The notes beneath the pieces were generated by a model. It was not told where the DNA came from and did not search any database. It saw only the letters and a list, made by a program, of their open reading frames with translations. The translations under genes and the position numbers were made by a program. A stretch of DNA of 64,000 nt. Source: Azomonas macrocytogenes. Lineage in GTDB: Bacteria > Pseudomonadota > Gammaproteobacteria > Pseudomonadales > Pseudomonadaceae. The stretch is taken from positions 1-64,000 of the forward strand of contig NZ_JACHXI010000008.1 in assembly GCF_014191985.1 (NCBI RefSeq), written 5' to 3'. Below, one piece after another: positions 6,191 to 16,242 of this stretch (position 1 is its first letter; every line of letters starts with the position of its first letter).

Positions 6191-8167
6191 ATGCCGATTT
6201 TCCCACGCTCGCTCATGGCCGCCGTCCTTGTCGGCACCATCGCCGCAACCCAGCACTGGCCAGCTGCTGCAGCAGGTATCGAACCAACCAACTCCCGCCA
6301 GGAAGAAGGCTGGACGGTCAATTTGAAAGACGCCGACGTGCGCGCTTTCATCGATCAGATCAGCCAGATCACCGGCCAGACATTCATTGTCGATCCACGC
6401 ATCAGGGGCCAGGTTAGTGTAGTTTCCAACGCCTCGCTGTCGCTGAGCGAGATCTATCAGTTGTTCCTGTCGGTCATGGCTACTCACGGCTTCAGTGTAC
6501 TGGCCCAGGGCGATGTCGTACGTGTTGTGCCTAATGCCGAGGCAAAATCCGAGGCAGGAACCGGTCCTCGCGGCGGCGATTTGATGGAAACGCGGGTGAT
6601 CCAGGTACAGAATTCGCCAGCCAGTGAACTGATTCCACTGATCAGGCCCCTGGTTCCGCAATACGGGCACCTGGCTGCCGTACCATCCGCCAATGCCCTG
6701 ATCATCAGTGATCGCAGTGCCAATATCAGGCGGATCGAAACCCTGGTACGCCAGTTGGATAACGGCGAAAGCCATGGTTACAGCGCCTTCAATGTCCAAT
6801 ATGGCTGGGCCGTGGACATTGCCGACGTGTTGCGTAATTCCACGCTGCGAGCCGACTCGAAGGATACCGCTGGTACGCAGATCATCGCCGATTCGCGAAC
6901 CAATCGGCTGATCTTTCTCGGCCCACCGCAGGCGCGTGAGCGTCTGGCGGCGCTGGCCAAGACCATGGATACACCCAGTACCCGTTCGGCCAATACTCGT
7001 GTCATTCGCCTGCGTTACGGCGATGCCAAATCCATGGCCGAAACCCTCGGAGACATCTCGGAAGGCATCGCTGCGGCGCAAGGTGGCGGCAATGTACCGG
7101 CCGTTGCTCAACCAGCCGCTTCTGGCCAGCAGTCGAATATCCTGATCCGAGCAGACGAAAGCCTTAATGCGTTGGTGATGCTGGCTGATCCGGATCTGGT
7201 CGAAACCCTGGAAAGTATCGTCCGCCAGCTCGATGTACCACGTGCCCAGGTTCTGGTAGAGGCGGCGATCGTCGAGTTGTCGGGAGATATCACCGATGCG
7301 CTCGGCGTCCAGTGGGCCATTGATTCACGCGGCAGTCGCGGAGCCATCGGTGGGGTCAATTTCGCTAATACCGGGCTGAGTGTCGGTAGCGTGGTGAACG
7401 CTATCAGAGATAACGAAATCCCTAATAGCCTGCCTGACGGCGCTATCCTGGGGGTTACTTCCGGCGACTTCAATATGCTGGTCACCGCACTGTCCGCTAA
7501 CTCCAAGAGCAATCTGCTGTCGACTCCGAGCCTGTTGACGCTGGACAACCAGAAGGCGGAAATCCTGGTCGGCCAGACCGTACCCTTCCAGACTGGCTCG
7601 TACACCACCGACGCAACCGGTGCCAGCAACCCCTTCACGACCATCGAACGCCAGGATATCGGCGTGACCCTCAAGGTGGTTCCCCACATCAACGAAGGCG
7701 CGACATTGCGGCTCGAAATCGAACAGGAAATTTCTTCCTTGTCACCCAGCGCGACCGTTGCCGCTTCCGCTGTGGATCTGATTACCAACAAGCGGTCAAT
7801 CAAAAGCACTGTGCTGGCTGACAATGGCCAGATCATTGTGCTGGGTGGCCTGATTCAGGATGACATTACCAACTCTGAATACAGGGTTCCCTTTCTCGGC
7901 AGCATCCCGCTGATCGGCGCCTTGTTCCGCTCCAACGAAGACACCCATGTCAAACGCAACCTGATGGTCTTTTTACGACCGACCATCGTCCGGGATAAAG
8001 CCGGTCTGGATGTCATGGCCGGCAAGAAATACTCGGATATACATCTGATCAATCCGGACCCGACCAGTCCAACCGCCTTGCCATCAGACGCCCAACAGCT
8101 TTTCGATGGACGTGCCAAACCAATGCCGCCTTCTGCTGTAGACCTGCGCCGGCAACAACATCGTTGA
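6191..8167 (+). CDS. gspD: type II secretion secretin GspD/XcpQ
   Basis: GspD forms the outer-membrane channel of type II secretion. The 658-residue length equals, as I recall, that of P. aeruginosa XcpQ. A signal peptide (about residues 1-28, ending PAAAA) precedes the N0 domain (VNLKDADVRAFIDQISQITG) and the N1-N3 repeats (e.g. VFQV-like ALIISDRSANIRRIETLV). The C-terminal secretin barrel contains PSLLTLDNQKAEILVGQTVP and the signature VPFLGSIPLIGALFRS, followed by NLMVFLRPTIV. It is coupled to gspC upstream and ends at a hairpin shared with metZ. The gspE-M genes are not in this window. Confidence 0.96.
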   Translation: MPIFPRSLMAAVLVGTIAATQHWPAAAAGIEPTNSRQEEGWTVNLKDADVRAFIDQISQITGQTFIVDPRIRGQVSVVSNASLSLSEIYQLFLSVMATHGFSVLAQGDVVRVVPNAEAKSEAGTGPRGGDLMETRVIQVQNSPASELIPLIRPLVPQYGHLAAVPSANALIISDRSANIRRIETLVRQLDNGESHGYSAFNVQYGWAVDIADVLRNSTLRADSKDTAGTQIIADSRTNRLIFLGPPQARERLAALAKTMDTPSTRSANTRVIRLRYGDAKSMAETLGDISEGIAAAQGGGNVPAVAQPAASGQQSNILIRADESLNALVMLADPDLVETLESIVRQLDVPRAQVLVEAAIVELSGDITDALGVQWAIDSRGSRGAIGGVNFANTGLSVGSVVNAIRDNEIPNSLPDGAILGVTSGDFNMLVTALSANSKSNLLSTPSLLTLDNQKAEILVGQTVPFQTGSYTTDATGASNPFTTIERQDIGVTLKVVPHINEGATLRLEIEQEISSLSPSATVAASAVDLITNKRSIKSTVLADNGQIIVLGGLIQDDITNSEYRVPFLGSIPLIGALFRSNEDTHVKRNLMVFLRPTIVRDKAGLDVMAGKKYSDIHLINPDPTSPTALPSDAQQLFDGRAKPMPPSAVDLRRQQHR

Positions 8168-8178
8168 ATCGGTGATAA

Positions 8179-8204
8179 GGCATTCCGGGCAGCCCCGGAA
8201 TGCC
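8179..8204. terminator. bidirectional hairpin between gspD and metZ
   Basis: GGCATTCCGGG (8179-8189) pairs perfectly with CCCGGAATGCC (8194-8204) around a 4-base loop. It sits between two convergent genes. T-runs are poor, so termination in both directions is an inference. Confidence 0.6.
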
Positions 8205-8210
8205 TGACGG

Positions 8211-9425
8211 TCAGCCGATTACCGCAAGCCCCCGCGACAGGTCAGCCTTGAGATCCTGCAGATCCTCCAACCCGACCGCAACCCGGATCAGGCTGTCGTT
8301 GATCCCAGCGCTGGCGCGCTCTTCCGGTGCCAGGCGGCCATGCGTCGTACTGGCCGGATGGGTGATGGTGGTCTTGCTGTCGCCCAGGTTGGCCGTGATG
8401 GAAATCAGTCGCGTGGCGTCGATAAAACGCCAGGCGGCTTCTTTTCCGCCTTTTACTTCGAAGCTCAGCACAGCACCGAATCCTTTCTGCTGGCGGCGAG
8501 CCAGCTCATGCTGCGGATGGCTGGGCAGGCCAGCATAGTAGACCCGCTCGATACCGGGTTGCTGCTCAAGCCATTCGGCCAGCGCGAAAGCAGTCGAGCA
8601 ATGCGCCTGCATGCGCAAGCGCAAGGTTTCCAACCCCTTGAGAAAAACCCAGGCGTTGAAGGGGCTCATGGTTGGACCGGCAGTACGCAGGAAACCCACC
8701 ACATCATTCATTTGTTCGCTGCGGCCAGCCACAACCCCACCCAGGCAGCGGCCCTGGCCGTCGATATATTTGGTTGCCGAATGCACCACGATATCCGCAC
8801 CCAGAGCCAGTGGTTGCTGCAAGGCTGGCGTGCAAAAGCAGTTGTCCACGGCCAACAGGGCGCCGTGTTCATGGGCTACTCTGGCCAGGGCGGTGATATC
8901 CACCAACTCGGCCAGCGGGTTGGAAGGTGACTCGACAAACAACAGCTTGGTATTGGGCTTGAAGCTCTGCTCCCAGGCAGAAAGATCGGACAGTGGTACG
9001 TAATCGACCTCGACGCCAAAGCGCTTGAAGTATTTCTCGAACAACGAGACGGTGGAGCCGAATACACTACGCGACACCAGTACGTGATCCCCTGCCGAGC
9101 ACAGGCTCATCGTCACAGCCATGATCGCCGCCATGCCGGAAGAGGTAGCCACGGCCTGCTCGGCGCCTTCAAGGGCTGCGATGCGCTCTTCGAAGATGCG
9201 TACCGTCGGATTCGTGTAGCGCGAATAGACATTGCCAGGCTGCTCACCGGCAAAACGCGCTGCCGCTTCGGCCGCACTTCGGAAGACATAGCTCGAAGTG
9301 AAGAACAGCGGCTCGCCATGTTCGCCTTCCGGGGTTCGATGCTGGCCAGCACGGACCGCCAAGGTATCCAGCGCTGCGCCTTCCAGTTCACTGTCGAGCC
9401 GACCGGCTTCCCATTCAATCGTCAT
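8211..9425 (-). CDS. metZ: O-succinylhomoserine sulfhydrylase MetZ
   Basis: This PLP enzyme converts O-succinylhomoserine and sulfide to homocysteine, the direct sulfhydrylation route to methionine in pseudomonads. The product is 404 residues and belongs to the Cys/Met-metabolism PLP family. PSNPLAELVDI and the PLP-lysine motif HSATKYIDGQGRCLGG are both present, as is NVYSRYTNPTVRIFEERIAA, the tyrosine/arginine segment that binds PLP phosphate. It follows purF in the same direction with a 42-base gap, the order remembered for P. aeruginosa, so read-through from purF is likely. MetZ is favoured over MetB/MetC or MetY on that synteny. Confidence 0.94.
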   Translation of the reverse strand: MTIEWEAGRLDSELEGAALDTLAVRAGQHRTPEGEHGEPLFFTSSYVFRSAAEAAARFAGEQPGNVYSRYTNPTVRIFEERIAALEGAEQAVATSSGMAAIMAVTMSLCSAGDHVLVSRSVFGSTVSLFEKYFKRFGVEVDYVPLSDLSAWEQSFKPNTKLLFVESPSNPLAELVDITALARVAHEHGALLAVDNCFCTPALQQPLALGADIVVHSATKYIDGQGRCLGGVVAGRSEQMNDVVGFLRTAGPTMSPFNAWVFLKGLETLRLRMQAHCSTAFALAEWLEQQPGIERVYYAGLPSHPQHELARRQQKGFGAVLSFEVKGGKEAAWRFIDATRLISITANLGDSKTTITHPASTTHGRLAPEERASAGINDSLIRVAVGLEDLQDLKADLSRGLAVIG

Positions 9426-9467
9426 GCTGATTCACCTTGCCGATAGTGGCGAAAAACCCTGTCACCA

Positions 9468-10976
9468 CTAATTGTTGTAGAGGTCGATAATCGCGTTGAC
9501 CACGTTTACCTTGGTCTTGCTCGCATCGTTGCGGGCCATTTCTATCTTGTTCAGGTAAGCCTCATCGACATCGCCTGTCACATAGTGGCCATCGAACACC
9601 GCACAATCGAAGTCCTTGACCTTCACTTTTTTAACGCCGGCCACCGCTTCGATCAGATCGGGTAGATCCTGATAGATCAGCCAATCGGCGCCGATCAGCT
9701 CGGCCACTTCTTCGGTGGTGCGATTGTGCGCGATCAGTTCGTGCACACTGGGCATGTCGATACCATAGACATTGGGATAGCGCACCGCTGGCGCAGCCGA
9801 GCAGAAATAGACTTTTTTTGCACCGGCTTCGCGGGCCATCTGGATGATCTGCTTGCAGGTAGTGCCGCGTACGATGGAATCGTCCACCAGCATCACATTC
9901 TTGCCGCGAAATTCGAGGTCGATGGCATTGAGCTTCTGGCGCACGGACTTCTTGCGTGCCGCCTGGCCGGGCATGATGAAGGTACGGCCTATATAGCGGT
10001 TCTTGACGAAGCCTTCACGAAACTTCACGCCCAGCTTGTTGGCTAGCTCCAGCGCCGAGGTACGACTGGTATCAGGAATTGGAATGATCACATCGATATC
10101 GTGGTCAGGCCGCTCACGCTGGATTTTCTCGGCCAGTTTCTCGCCCATGCGCAAGCGTGCCTTATAGACGGATACGCCATCCATGAAGGAATCCGAACGC
10201 GCCAGATAGACATGCTCAAAGATGCAGGGGGAATATTTCGGGTTGTCTGCGCACTGACGTGTGAACAACTCTCCCTCGCTGGTGATATATACCGCTTCGC
10301 CCGGCGCCAGATCACGGATCAAGGTGAAGCCGAGCACATCCAATGCCACGCTTTCGGAGGCGATCATGTATTCCACCCCCTGATCGGTATGCCGTTGCCC
10401 GAAAACGATCGGACGGATGGCGTTCGGATCGCGGAAACCGACAATGCCGTAGCCAGTGATCATGGCGACTATCGCGTAACCGCCCCGGCAGCGCCGATGT
10501 ACCTTGGAAACCGCCGCGAAGACCTCCTCTTCAGTCGGCTGGAGTTTGCCCTGTACAGCCAGCTCGTGGGCAAAGACGTTCAGCAGGACCTCCGAATCCG
10601 AATTGGTATTCACATGCCGCAAGTCGGATTCGTAGATTTCCTTGGTCAACTGCTCGACGTTGGTCAGATTACCGTTGTGAGCCAGGGTAATTCCGTACGG
10701 CGAGTTTACATAGAAAGGCTGCGCCTCAGCGGAACTGGAGCTGCCGGCAGTAGGATAGCGGACATGGCCGATCCCCATGTTGCCTACCAGCCGCTGCATG
10801 TGGCGCTGCTGGAAGACATCGCGGACAAGCCCATTATCCTTGCGCAGAAACAGGCGGCCATCATGGCAAGTCACGATACCGGCCGCGTCCTGCCCCCGGT
10901 GCTGTAGCACGGTAAGTGCATCATACAGCGCTTGATTGATGCTCGACTTACCGACAATACCGACGATGCCACACAT
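9468..10976 (-). CDS. purF: amidophosphoribosyltransferase PurF
   Basis: PurF catalyses the first step of purine synthesis, making phosphoribosylamine from PRPP and glutamine. The 502-residue product starts MCGIVGIVG; Cys2 becomes the N-terminal nucleophile of the class II glutamine amidotransferase domain (about 1-230). The C-terminal phosphoribosyltransferase domain carries the PRPP loop [17 protein letters not shown]. It lies between cvpA and metZ; the cvpA-purF pairing is conserved in gammaproteobacteria. Confidence 0.97.
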   Translation of the reverse strand: MCGIVGIVGKSSINQALYDALTVLQHRGQDAAGIVTCHDGRLFLRKDNGLVRDVFQQRHMQRLVGNMGIGHVRYPTAGSSSSAEAQPFYVNSPYGITLAHNGNLTNVEQLTKEIYESDLRHVNTNSDSEVLLNVFAHELAVQGKLQPTEEEVFAAVSKVHRRCRGGYAIVAMITGYGIVGFRDPNAIRPIVFGQRHTDQGVEYMIASESVALDVLGFTLIRDLAPGEAVYITSEGELFTRQCADNPKYSPCIFEHVYLARSDSFMDGVSVYKARLRMGEKLAEKIQRERPDHDIDVIIPIPDTSRTSALELANKLGVKFREGFVKNRYIGRTFIMPGQAARKKSVRQKLNAIDLEFRGKNVMLVDDSIVRGTTCKQIIQMAREAGAKKVYFCSAAPAVRYPNVYGIDMPSVHELIAHNRTTEEVAELIGADWLIYQDLPDLIEAVAGVKKVKVKDFDCAVFDGHYVTGDVDEAYLNKIEMARNDASKTKVNVVNAIIDLYNN

Positions 10977-11057
10977 GCGAGAGAACCCCTCGATAACAGT
11001 ACAGATTGCAAGTTGAGTGAAACACGCCGCTCTAGCTCTGACGCACCGATGAAAAAC

Positions 11058-11570
11058 TCAACCAGAAATACCGAGCGAACCAGCGTTCCATTGGCCGCTC
11101 ATGCGCAAAATGAAATTCTTCGACCAGTCCGCTATCCGGAGAAAATGTGGAATCAAAGTAGACTCCTGCCACCAGACATCCTGCTGGACCGGGCCCAAGC
11201 TCAACAACCCCACCAGAATTACCACCAGCAGACAGCCACGTGCCACACCAAAGGCCATCCCCAGAAAACGATCGGTTCCGGATAATCCGGTAACCCGAAT
11301 CAGTTCGCCCAGCAGAAAATTGACCAGGGCACCGACCAGCAAGGTAGCGATAAACAACAGGGCGCAGGCAGCAATGACCTGGATCGAAGGCGTACCGATG
11401 TAGCCCACCAGATAGTGCGACAGAGAACCGCCGAACATCCAGGCGACGATAGCGGCAACAATCCAGGTAACCAGAGAAAGCGCTTCCTTGACGAAGCCTC
11501 TTTTCAAGCTGATCAAACTGGAGATGACCACGATTGCAACAATGGCCCAATCGACCCAAGTGAGTGCCAC
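11058..11570 (-). CDS. cvpA: CvpA family inner-membrane protein
   Basis: The 170-residue product has four hydrophobic segments, starting WVDWAIVAIVVISSLISLKRGFVKEALSL. This is the CvpA/colicin V production family signature with the conserved D near the start and RGFVKEA. It sits directly upstream of purF, as cvpA does in E. coli and Pseudomonas. The family has been tied to colicin V export and envelope homeostasis, but the activity is not defined. Confidence 0.92.
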   Translation of the reverse strand: MALTWVDWAIVAIVVISSLISLKRGFVKEALSLVTWIVAAIVAWMFGGSLSHYLVGYIGTPSIQVIAACALLFIATLLVGALVNFLLGELIRVTGLSGTDRFLGMAFGVARGCLLVVILVGLLSLGPVQQDVWWQESTLIPHFLRIADWSKNFILRMSGQWNAGSLGISG

Positions 11571-11666
11571 GGCATGCTTCTGTCATGGTGGAAAGGTGGC
11601 GAATTCTAGCAGAGGCCACACCGAGGGTTAAGACAGCACCTTGCCGCCGCCCTCTTCTTTCGCTTT

Positions 11667-12317
11667 TTAGTGCCTTTCGGGCTGAAAGCGAACCACGAAA
11701 CCATTCACGTTCTGTTGGCGGCTCAGTTGTCCACGCAGGCGGTCGGCTTCGGCACGCTCGATAACGGGACCAACGAAGACCCGGTGCATGCCATCGACCA
11801 CACGCAGATAGGCGTTGTATCCCTGTGCACGTAGTTTCTGTACTAGCGCATCGGCATTGGAACGACTCGACAGGCTGGCCAACTGGATCGACCAGCTGAC
11901 TGGCAGGTTATTGGCATCCAGTCGCTTCTGCTCGGCCGCAGGTGCAGGCTTGGCCGGGGCGGGTTCAGGCTTTTTCGGCTGTTCGACCTTGGGTGCCACG
12001 CGCGCAGGCTCGGAGGGCTTGGCGGTCGCTGGCGGAGAATTCGTCTTCGAGCGGATATCCACCGGCTTGACCACGACGGGATCCGGCAATTGCTGAACCG
12101 GTTCCGGGTCTGGTACGGGAACCGGTTCAGGAACGTTTGCCGGTCGGACTTGGGCCTGGGGCATGGCAGGCATTTCCGGTCGTGGCGGTACCTCGACCTC
12201 AACCTGTCGACGCTCATCCTTGCGGGTCAGCAACATAGGCAGGAAAATCACGATCAGCACGATCAATACCACGGCCCCGACCATCCGCTGCTTGAGCCCT
12301 TTATCCAGCCAAGCCAT
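11667..12317 (-). CDS. dedD: SPOR-domain cell division protein DedD
   Basis: The 216-residue product has a short cytoplasmic N-terminus, one transmembrane segment (about 12-30, VGAVVLIVLIVIFLPMLL) and a long Pro/Glu/Lys-rich linker. It ends in a SPOR domain (about 138-213, WSIQLASLSSRSNADALVQK and YNAYLRVVDGMHRVFVGP). SPOR domains bind denuded peptidoglycan at the septum. It starts 3 bases after the folC stop codon and precedes cvpA, the order seen in other pseudomonads. The family identity is firm; the division role is by analogy to E. coli DedD. Confidence 0.9.
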   Translation of the reverse strand: MAWLDKGLKQRMVGAVVLIVLIVIFLPMLLTRKDERRQVEVEVPPRPEMPAMPQAQVRPANVPEPVPVPDPEPVQQLPDPVVVKPVDIRSKTNSPPATAKPSEPARVAPKVEQPKKPEPAPAKPAPAAEQKRLDANNLPVSWSIQLASLSSRSNADALVQKLRAQGYNAYLRVVDGMHRVFVGPVIERAEADRLRGQLSRQQNVNGFVVRFQPERH

Positions 12318-12320
12318 TCA

Positions 12321-13598
12321 TTACCTCCCAGAATTTCGATCCAGCCAGTCCAGACATTCGGCCACACAATAGAAAGAACCGAATACCAGGATTTCATCAC
12401 CATCTGCCGCTTGCTCGCATTGGGCATCCAGCGCATCGACAAGGCTATCGAAAGCCGAAACCTGCGCTTGTCTGGCCGACAACGCTCGCTCCAGGTCGGC
12501 GGCCAATCGAGCACGCGGCGTTTGCAAGGTTGCCACGGCCCACTTGTCGATCAATGGCGACAAAGGTTCCAGAATGCCATCCAGATCCTTGTCAGCCAGC
12601 AGACCGAATACTGCTCGCCGGATCCCCGCAGGCGGTTTTTCCACCAGACGGCAGGCCAGATAAGCAGCCGCGTGCGGATTATGCCCTACATCCAGTAGGA
12701 GGCAGATGTCTTTATCGTGGTAACGAACCAGGCGACGATCAAGGCGCCCGGCCAGACGGGTCTGTTGCAAGGCAAGCGCCGGATTGCCCAAAGGCAGGCC
12801 CAGAAGAGCCAGGGCCTGTAGGGCCAGTGCGGCGTTTTCCATGGGTAGCTCCAGCAATGGCAGCCTTTCGAGCATCAGAGGGTTACCATCGCTTCGGCAG
12901 CCTCGCCATTGCCAATCCGCTGCATCGACGCTCAGGCCGAAATCTCGACCAACCAGAAACAACGGTGTATTCAGCTTTTGCGCCTGCTGGAGCAGCGTGG
13001 CCGGCGGATCGGCATCACCACAGATAGCCGGCTTGCCGGGGCGAAAAATTCCTGCTTTTTCGTAAGCTACGCTTTCCCGGGTATCACCCAGCCATTCGGT
13101 ATGATCCAGCCCGATACTGGTCACAATGGCAAGATCCGCATCGACCAAGTTGACTGCATCGAGCCGGCCACCCAGTCCAACTTCCAGCACAACCGCATCC
13201 AGACTCGCGGCCTGAAACAGGCAGAACGCGGCCAGGGTACCCATCTCGAAATAGGTCAGCGTGACACCGTTTCTGGCCGCTTCCACCTTGGCGAAGGCCG
13301 CGCAGAGTGCAGCATCGTCCACCTCGACGCCATCGATGCAAACCCGTTCGTTGTAACGCCGCAGATGGGGAGAACCGTAAACCCCGACGCTCAACCCCTG
13401 GGTTTGCAACAGCGACGCCAGAAAAGCGCAGGTCGAGCCTTTGCCATTAGTGCCGGTAACCGTAACCACTCGCGGAGCGAGGCGCTCCAAGCCAAGCCGC
13501 GCGCCTACCTCGCGAACTCTTTCCAGTCCCATATCGATGGCACTGGGATGCAATTGCTCGAGATGAGCCAACCACTCGGCAAGGGCTTTGGCCATCAT
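12321..13598 (-). CDS. folC: bifunctional folylpolyglutamate/dihydrofolate synthase FolC
   Basis: FolC adds glutamate to dihydropteroate and then to tetrahydrofolate. The 425-residue product is of the Mur-ligase family. The P-loop [16 protein letters not shown] is at about 42-57, and [15 protein letters not shown] is the folate-binding loop. The central-domain motif [16 protein letters not shown] and the C-terminal [12 protein letters not shown] are also present. The start overlaps the accD stop as ATGA; a second ATG follows immediately. It is part of the trpF-accD-folC-dedD-cvpA-purF run. Confidence 0.96.
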   Translation of the reverse strand: MMAKALAEWLAHLEQLHPSAIDMGLERVREVGARLGLERLAPRVVTVTGTNGKGSTCAFLASLLQTQGLSVGVYGSPHLRRYNERVCIDGVEVDDAALCAAFAKVEAARNGVTLTYFEMGTLAAFCLFQAASLDAVVLEVGLGGRLDAVNLVDADLAIVTSIGLDHTEWLGDTRESVAYEKAGIFRPGKPAICGDADPPATLLQQAQKLNTPLFLVGRDFGLSVDAADWQWRGCRSDGNPLMLERLPLLELPMENAALALQALALLGLPLGNPALALQQTRLAGRLDRRLVRYHDKDICLLLDVGHNPHAAAYLACRLVEKPPAGIRRAVFGLLADKDLDGILEPLSPLIDKWAVATLQTPRARLAADLERALSARQAQVSAFDSLVDALDAQCEQAADGDEILVFGSFYCVAECLDWLDRNSGR

Positions 13599-14542
13599 TC
13601 GGAAATCGGCGCCTCGTTTTCCTTCGTCAATGGCTCCAACTCATCGGGCTCGGCTTCCTTGGCCAGCGAAATCGGCAGCACGGGCGTGGGTAATCCCTGA
13701 AGTTGGGCCAGGACGCGGGAAAGCCGTGGGCGCAGCTCATTGCGTGGGATGATCATGTCGATAGCGCCATGCTCAAGCAGAAACTCGCTACGCTGGAAAC
13801 CTTCGGGCAGTTTTTCGCGCACCGTCTGTTCGATCACCCGTGGGCCGGCAAAACCGATCAGGGCTTTGGGTTCGGCGATGATCAGATCACCCAGCATGGC
13901 CAGGCTGGCAGACACTCCACCGTAGACCGGATCGGTCAGAACGGAAATGAAAGGTAACCCTTCCTCGCGCAGACGCGCCAATACAGCCGAGGTCTTGGCC
14001 ATCTGCATCAGTGAGACCAAGGCTTCCTGCATACGAGCACCGCCAGACGCAGAAAAACAGATCAGTGAGCAGCGTTTTTCCAGAGCGACATTGGCCGCAC
14101 GCACGAAACGCTCGCCTACCACTGCGCCCATCGATCCGCCCATGAAGCTGAACTCGAAAGCACAGGCAACGATTGGTAGGCCGATCAAGGTGCCTTGCAT
14201 GGCAACCAGGGCATCTTTCTCGCCAGTCTGCTTCTGCGCAGCGGAAAGACGATCCTTGTACTTCTTGCTATCGCGAAACTTCAGCCGGTCGACCGGTTCC
14301 AGTTCAGCACCGATCTCCTCACGGCCTTCGAGATCCAGGAAGATATTCAAGCGATTGCGTGCACTGATCCGCATATGATGCTGGCACTTCGGACAAACAT
14401 TCAGGGACTTTTCCAGCTCGGGCCGATAGAGAACAGCCTCGCATGATGGGCACTTATGCCACAGCCCCTCAGGTATGGAGCTTTTCTTGACTTCAGAGCG
14501 CATGATCGAAGGGATCAGTTTATCTACCAGCCAATTGCTCAT
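13595..14542 (-). CDS. accD: acetyl-CoA carboxylase carboxyltransferase subunit beta AccD
   Basis: AccD with AccA transfers carboxyl from biotin to acetyl-CoA, making malonyl-CoA for fatty-acid synthesis. The 315-residue protein begins with the four-cysteine zinc ribbon (CPSC, then CPKC, about residues 29-52). The crotonase-like core follows, with [13 protein letters not shown] and [20 protein letters not shown]. It overlaps folC by 4 bases, so the two are probably translationally coupled. The acidic tail ([18 protein letters not shown]) is a species-variable extension. Confidence 0.97.
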   Translation of the reverse strand: MSNWLVDKLIPSIMRSEVKKSSIPEGLWHKCPSCEAVLYRPELEKSLNVCPKCQHHMRISARNRLNIFLDLEGREEIGAELEPVDRLKFRDSKKYKDRLSAAQKQTGEKDALVAMQGTLIGLPIVACAFEFSFMGGSMGAVVGERFVRAANVALEKRCSLICFSASGGARMQEALVSLMQMAKTSAVLARLREEGLPFISVLTDPVYGGVSASLAMLGDLIIAEPKALIGFAGPRVIEQTVREKLPEGFQRSEFLLEHGAIDMIIPRNELRPRLSRVLAQLQGLPTPVLPISLAKEAEPDELEPLTKENEAPISE

Positions 14543-14679
14543 GTCTCACTCTCCACTATTTTAATAGTAACGTGCCCGCAAGCACGTCCGGCAGATCCAA
14601 AATTCATGGAGCTACAGCTCCTCGCGCCAACCGCGCGCCATACAAATAATCCAGGGCATTGTGTATCAAATAACGAACG

Positions 14680-15303
14680 TCACACGAAGCTACGGACCTG
14701 TTCTACGAACGTACGAACCTTGTGAGGATCCTTGATCCCCTTGCTGGCCTCTACGCCACCACTGACATCCACAGCATAAGGACGAACCTGGGCAATGGCC
14801 TGCAGAACATTCTCCGGCGTGAGGCCGCCAGCCAGAATCAGAGGCTTGCCAATGTCGGCAGGAATCAGCGACCAATCGAAAACCTGTCCGGTTCCACCCG
14901 CCACACCTGGCACGAAGCTATCCAGCAAGATTCCATTTGCGGACTTGTAAGTCTCCACCTGACTGCGGATATCTTCACCGGGGCGAACGCGCAAGGCCTT
15001 GAACCATGGCCGGCGATAACTTTCACACTCGGTCGGCGTCTCGTTGCCATGGAATTGCAGCATATCCAGAGGAACGGCAGCGAGAATTTCGTCGAGCTCG
15101 CAACGGCTGCAATCGACGAAAAGACCGACAGTGGTGACGAAGGGCGGCAACGCGGCAATGATTGCTCGCGCCTGCTGGATAGTTACGGCACGGGGGCTTT
15201 TCGCGTAGAACACCAAGCCGATCGCATCAGCTCCCGCAGCAGCGGCAGCCAAGGCATCTTCCACACGGGTAATTCCGCAGATTTTGCTGCGAATCACAGT
15301 CAA
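14680..15303 (-). CDS. trpF: phosphoribosylanthranilate isomerase TrpF
   Basis: TrpF isomerises phosphoribosylanthranilate in tryptophan synthesis. The 207-residue TIM barrel starts [20 protein letters not shown], with the catalytic Cys in KICG. The catalytic Asp is in [19 protein letters not shown], and the phosphate site is in [10 protein letters not shown] and [14 protein letters not shown]. As in other Pseudomonas, trpF stands alone between truA and accD, separate from the other trp genes. Confidence 0.96.
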   Translation of the reverse strand: MTVIRSKICGITRVEDALAAAAAGADAIGLVFYAKSPRAVTIQQARAIIAALPPFVTTVGLFVDCSRCELDEILAAVPLDMLQFHGNETPTECESYRRPWFKALRVRPGEDIRSQVETYKSANGILLDSFVPGVAGGTGQVFDWSLIPADIGKPLILAGGLTPENVLQAIAQVRPYAVDVSGGVEASKGIKDPHKVRTFVEQVRSFV

Positions 15304-15382
15304 TTGGCGTCACCACACATATAAAATCGCGGATACTAGCAAATAGGCCAAATGTCGCAAGCTGATATCTGTGGTTTATATG

Positions 15383-16231
15383 TCAGTCGAAACAATCCGG
15401 TAACCCCGAAAGAAAATGGGGACCAAGAAAACGTTCGGGCATCTGGAATTCCTCGGGATACTCGACACCCACCAGATAAAGCCCATAAGGATGCGCAGTG
15501 ATCCCACCTTTCTTGCGCAATCGCGATTCCAGGATCTCCTGCGCCCAAATAGCTGGCCGCTCTTTGGTGCCAATGGTCATGAGCACACCGGCAAAATTGC
15601 GCACCATATGATGCAGAAAAGCATTGGCCCGCACATCAATGATGATGAGCCGGCCATACCTGAGCAGATGCAGATGATGCACCGTCTTGATTGGTGATTT
15701 CGCCTGGCATTGCTGGGCGCGAAAAGCACTGAAATCATGGGTTCCGACCAAATACCGGGCAGCTTCCTGCATTCTTTCAAGATCCAGGGGGCGGTGATTC
15801 CAAGTCACTTCCTCTGCCATATGGGCGGGACGTATCGGATCGTTGTATATGACATAGCGATAACGACGGGCCACAGCACTGAAGCGAGCATCGAAATGAG
15901 CAGGCATGCGCCTTGCCCAAGTCACACTGATATCTGCAGGCAGGTTGGCATTCGCTCCCATAACCCAGGAATGCATGCTGCGCTCGATGCTGGTATCGAA
16001 GTGGACTACCTGGCCACTGGCATGAACCAAGGAATCGGTTCGGCCGGCACAACGAAGCGCAATTTCGTGTCCCCCCGCTACTTTCGTCAGTGCTACCTCG
16101 AGCGCCTCCTGAATCGAAGGCACACCAAAGGCCTGACGCTGGAAACCGGAATAGCGAGACCCTTTGTATTCGATACCGAGTGCTATCCGGAAAATACCAG
16201 CAGCATCCTTATTAGAAGAATCGATCAACAT
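15383..16231 (-). CDS. truA: tRNA pseudouridine(38-40) synthase TruA
   Basis: TruA makes pseudouridine at positions 38-40 of the anticodon stem. The 282-residue product has the N-terminal GIEYKGSRYSGFQRQ motif and the catalytic aspartate in CAGRTDSLVHASGQVVHFDT. GRTDSLVHA replaces the more usual GRTDAGVHA, but the Asp is kept. FLHHMVRNFAGVLMTIG is the conserved C-terminal segment. It follows fimV after 11 bases on the same strand. The start codon has only a weak ribosome site (ACGGG), and coupling to fimV is plausible. Confidence 0.95.
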   Translation of the reverse strand: MLIDSSNKDAAGIFRIALGIEYKGSRYSGFQRQAFGVPSIQEALEVALTKVAGGHEIALRCAGRTDSLVHASGQVVHFDTSIERSMHSWVMGANANLPADISVTWARRMPAHFDARFSAVARRYRYVIYNDPIRPAHMAEEVTWNHRPLDLERMQEAARYLVGTHDFSAFRAQQCQAKSPIKTVHHLHLLRYGRLIIIDVRANAFLHHMVRNFAGVLMTIGTKERPAIWAQEILESRLRKKGGITAHPYGLYLVGVEYPEEFQMPERFLGPHFLSGLPDCFD

Positions 16232-16242
16232 CCCGTTTTCTA

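Noticed and set aside
6140-7111. 323-codon frame antisense to gspD
   Set aside because: It is a shadow of a strongly supported secretin gene.
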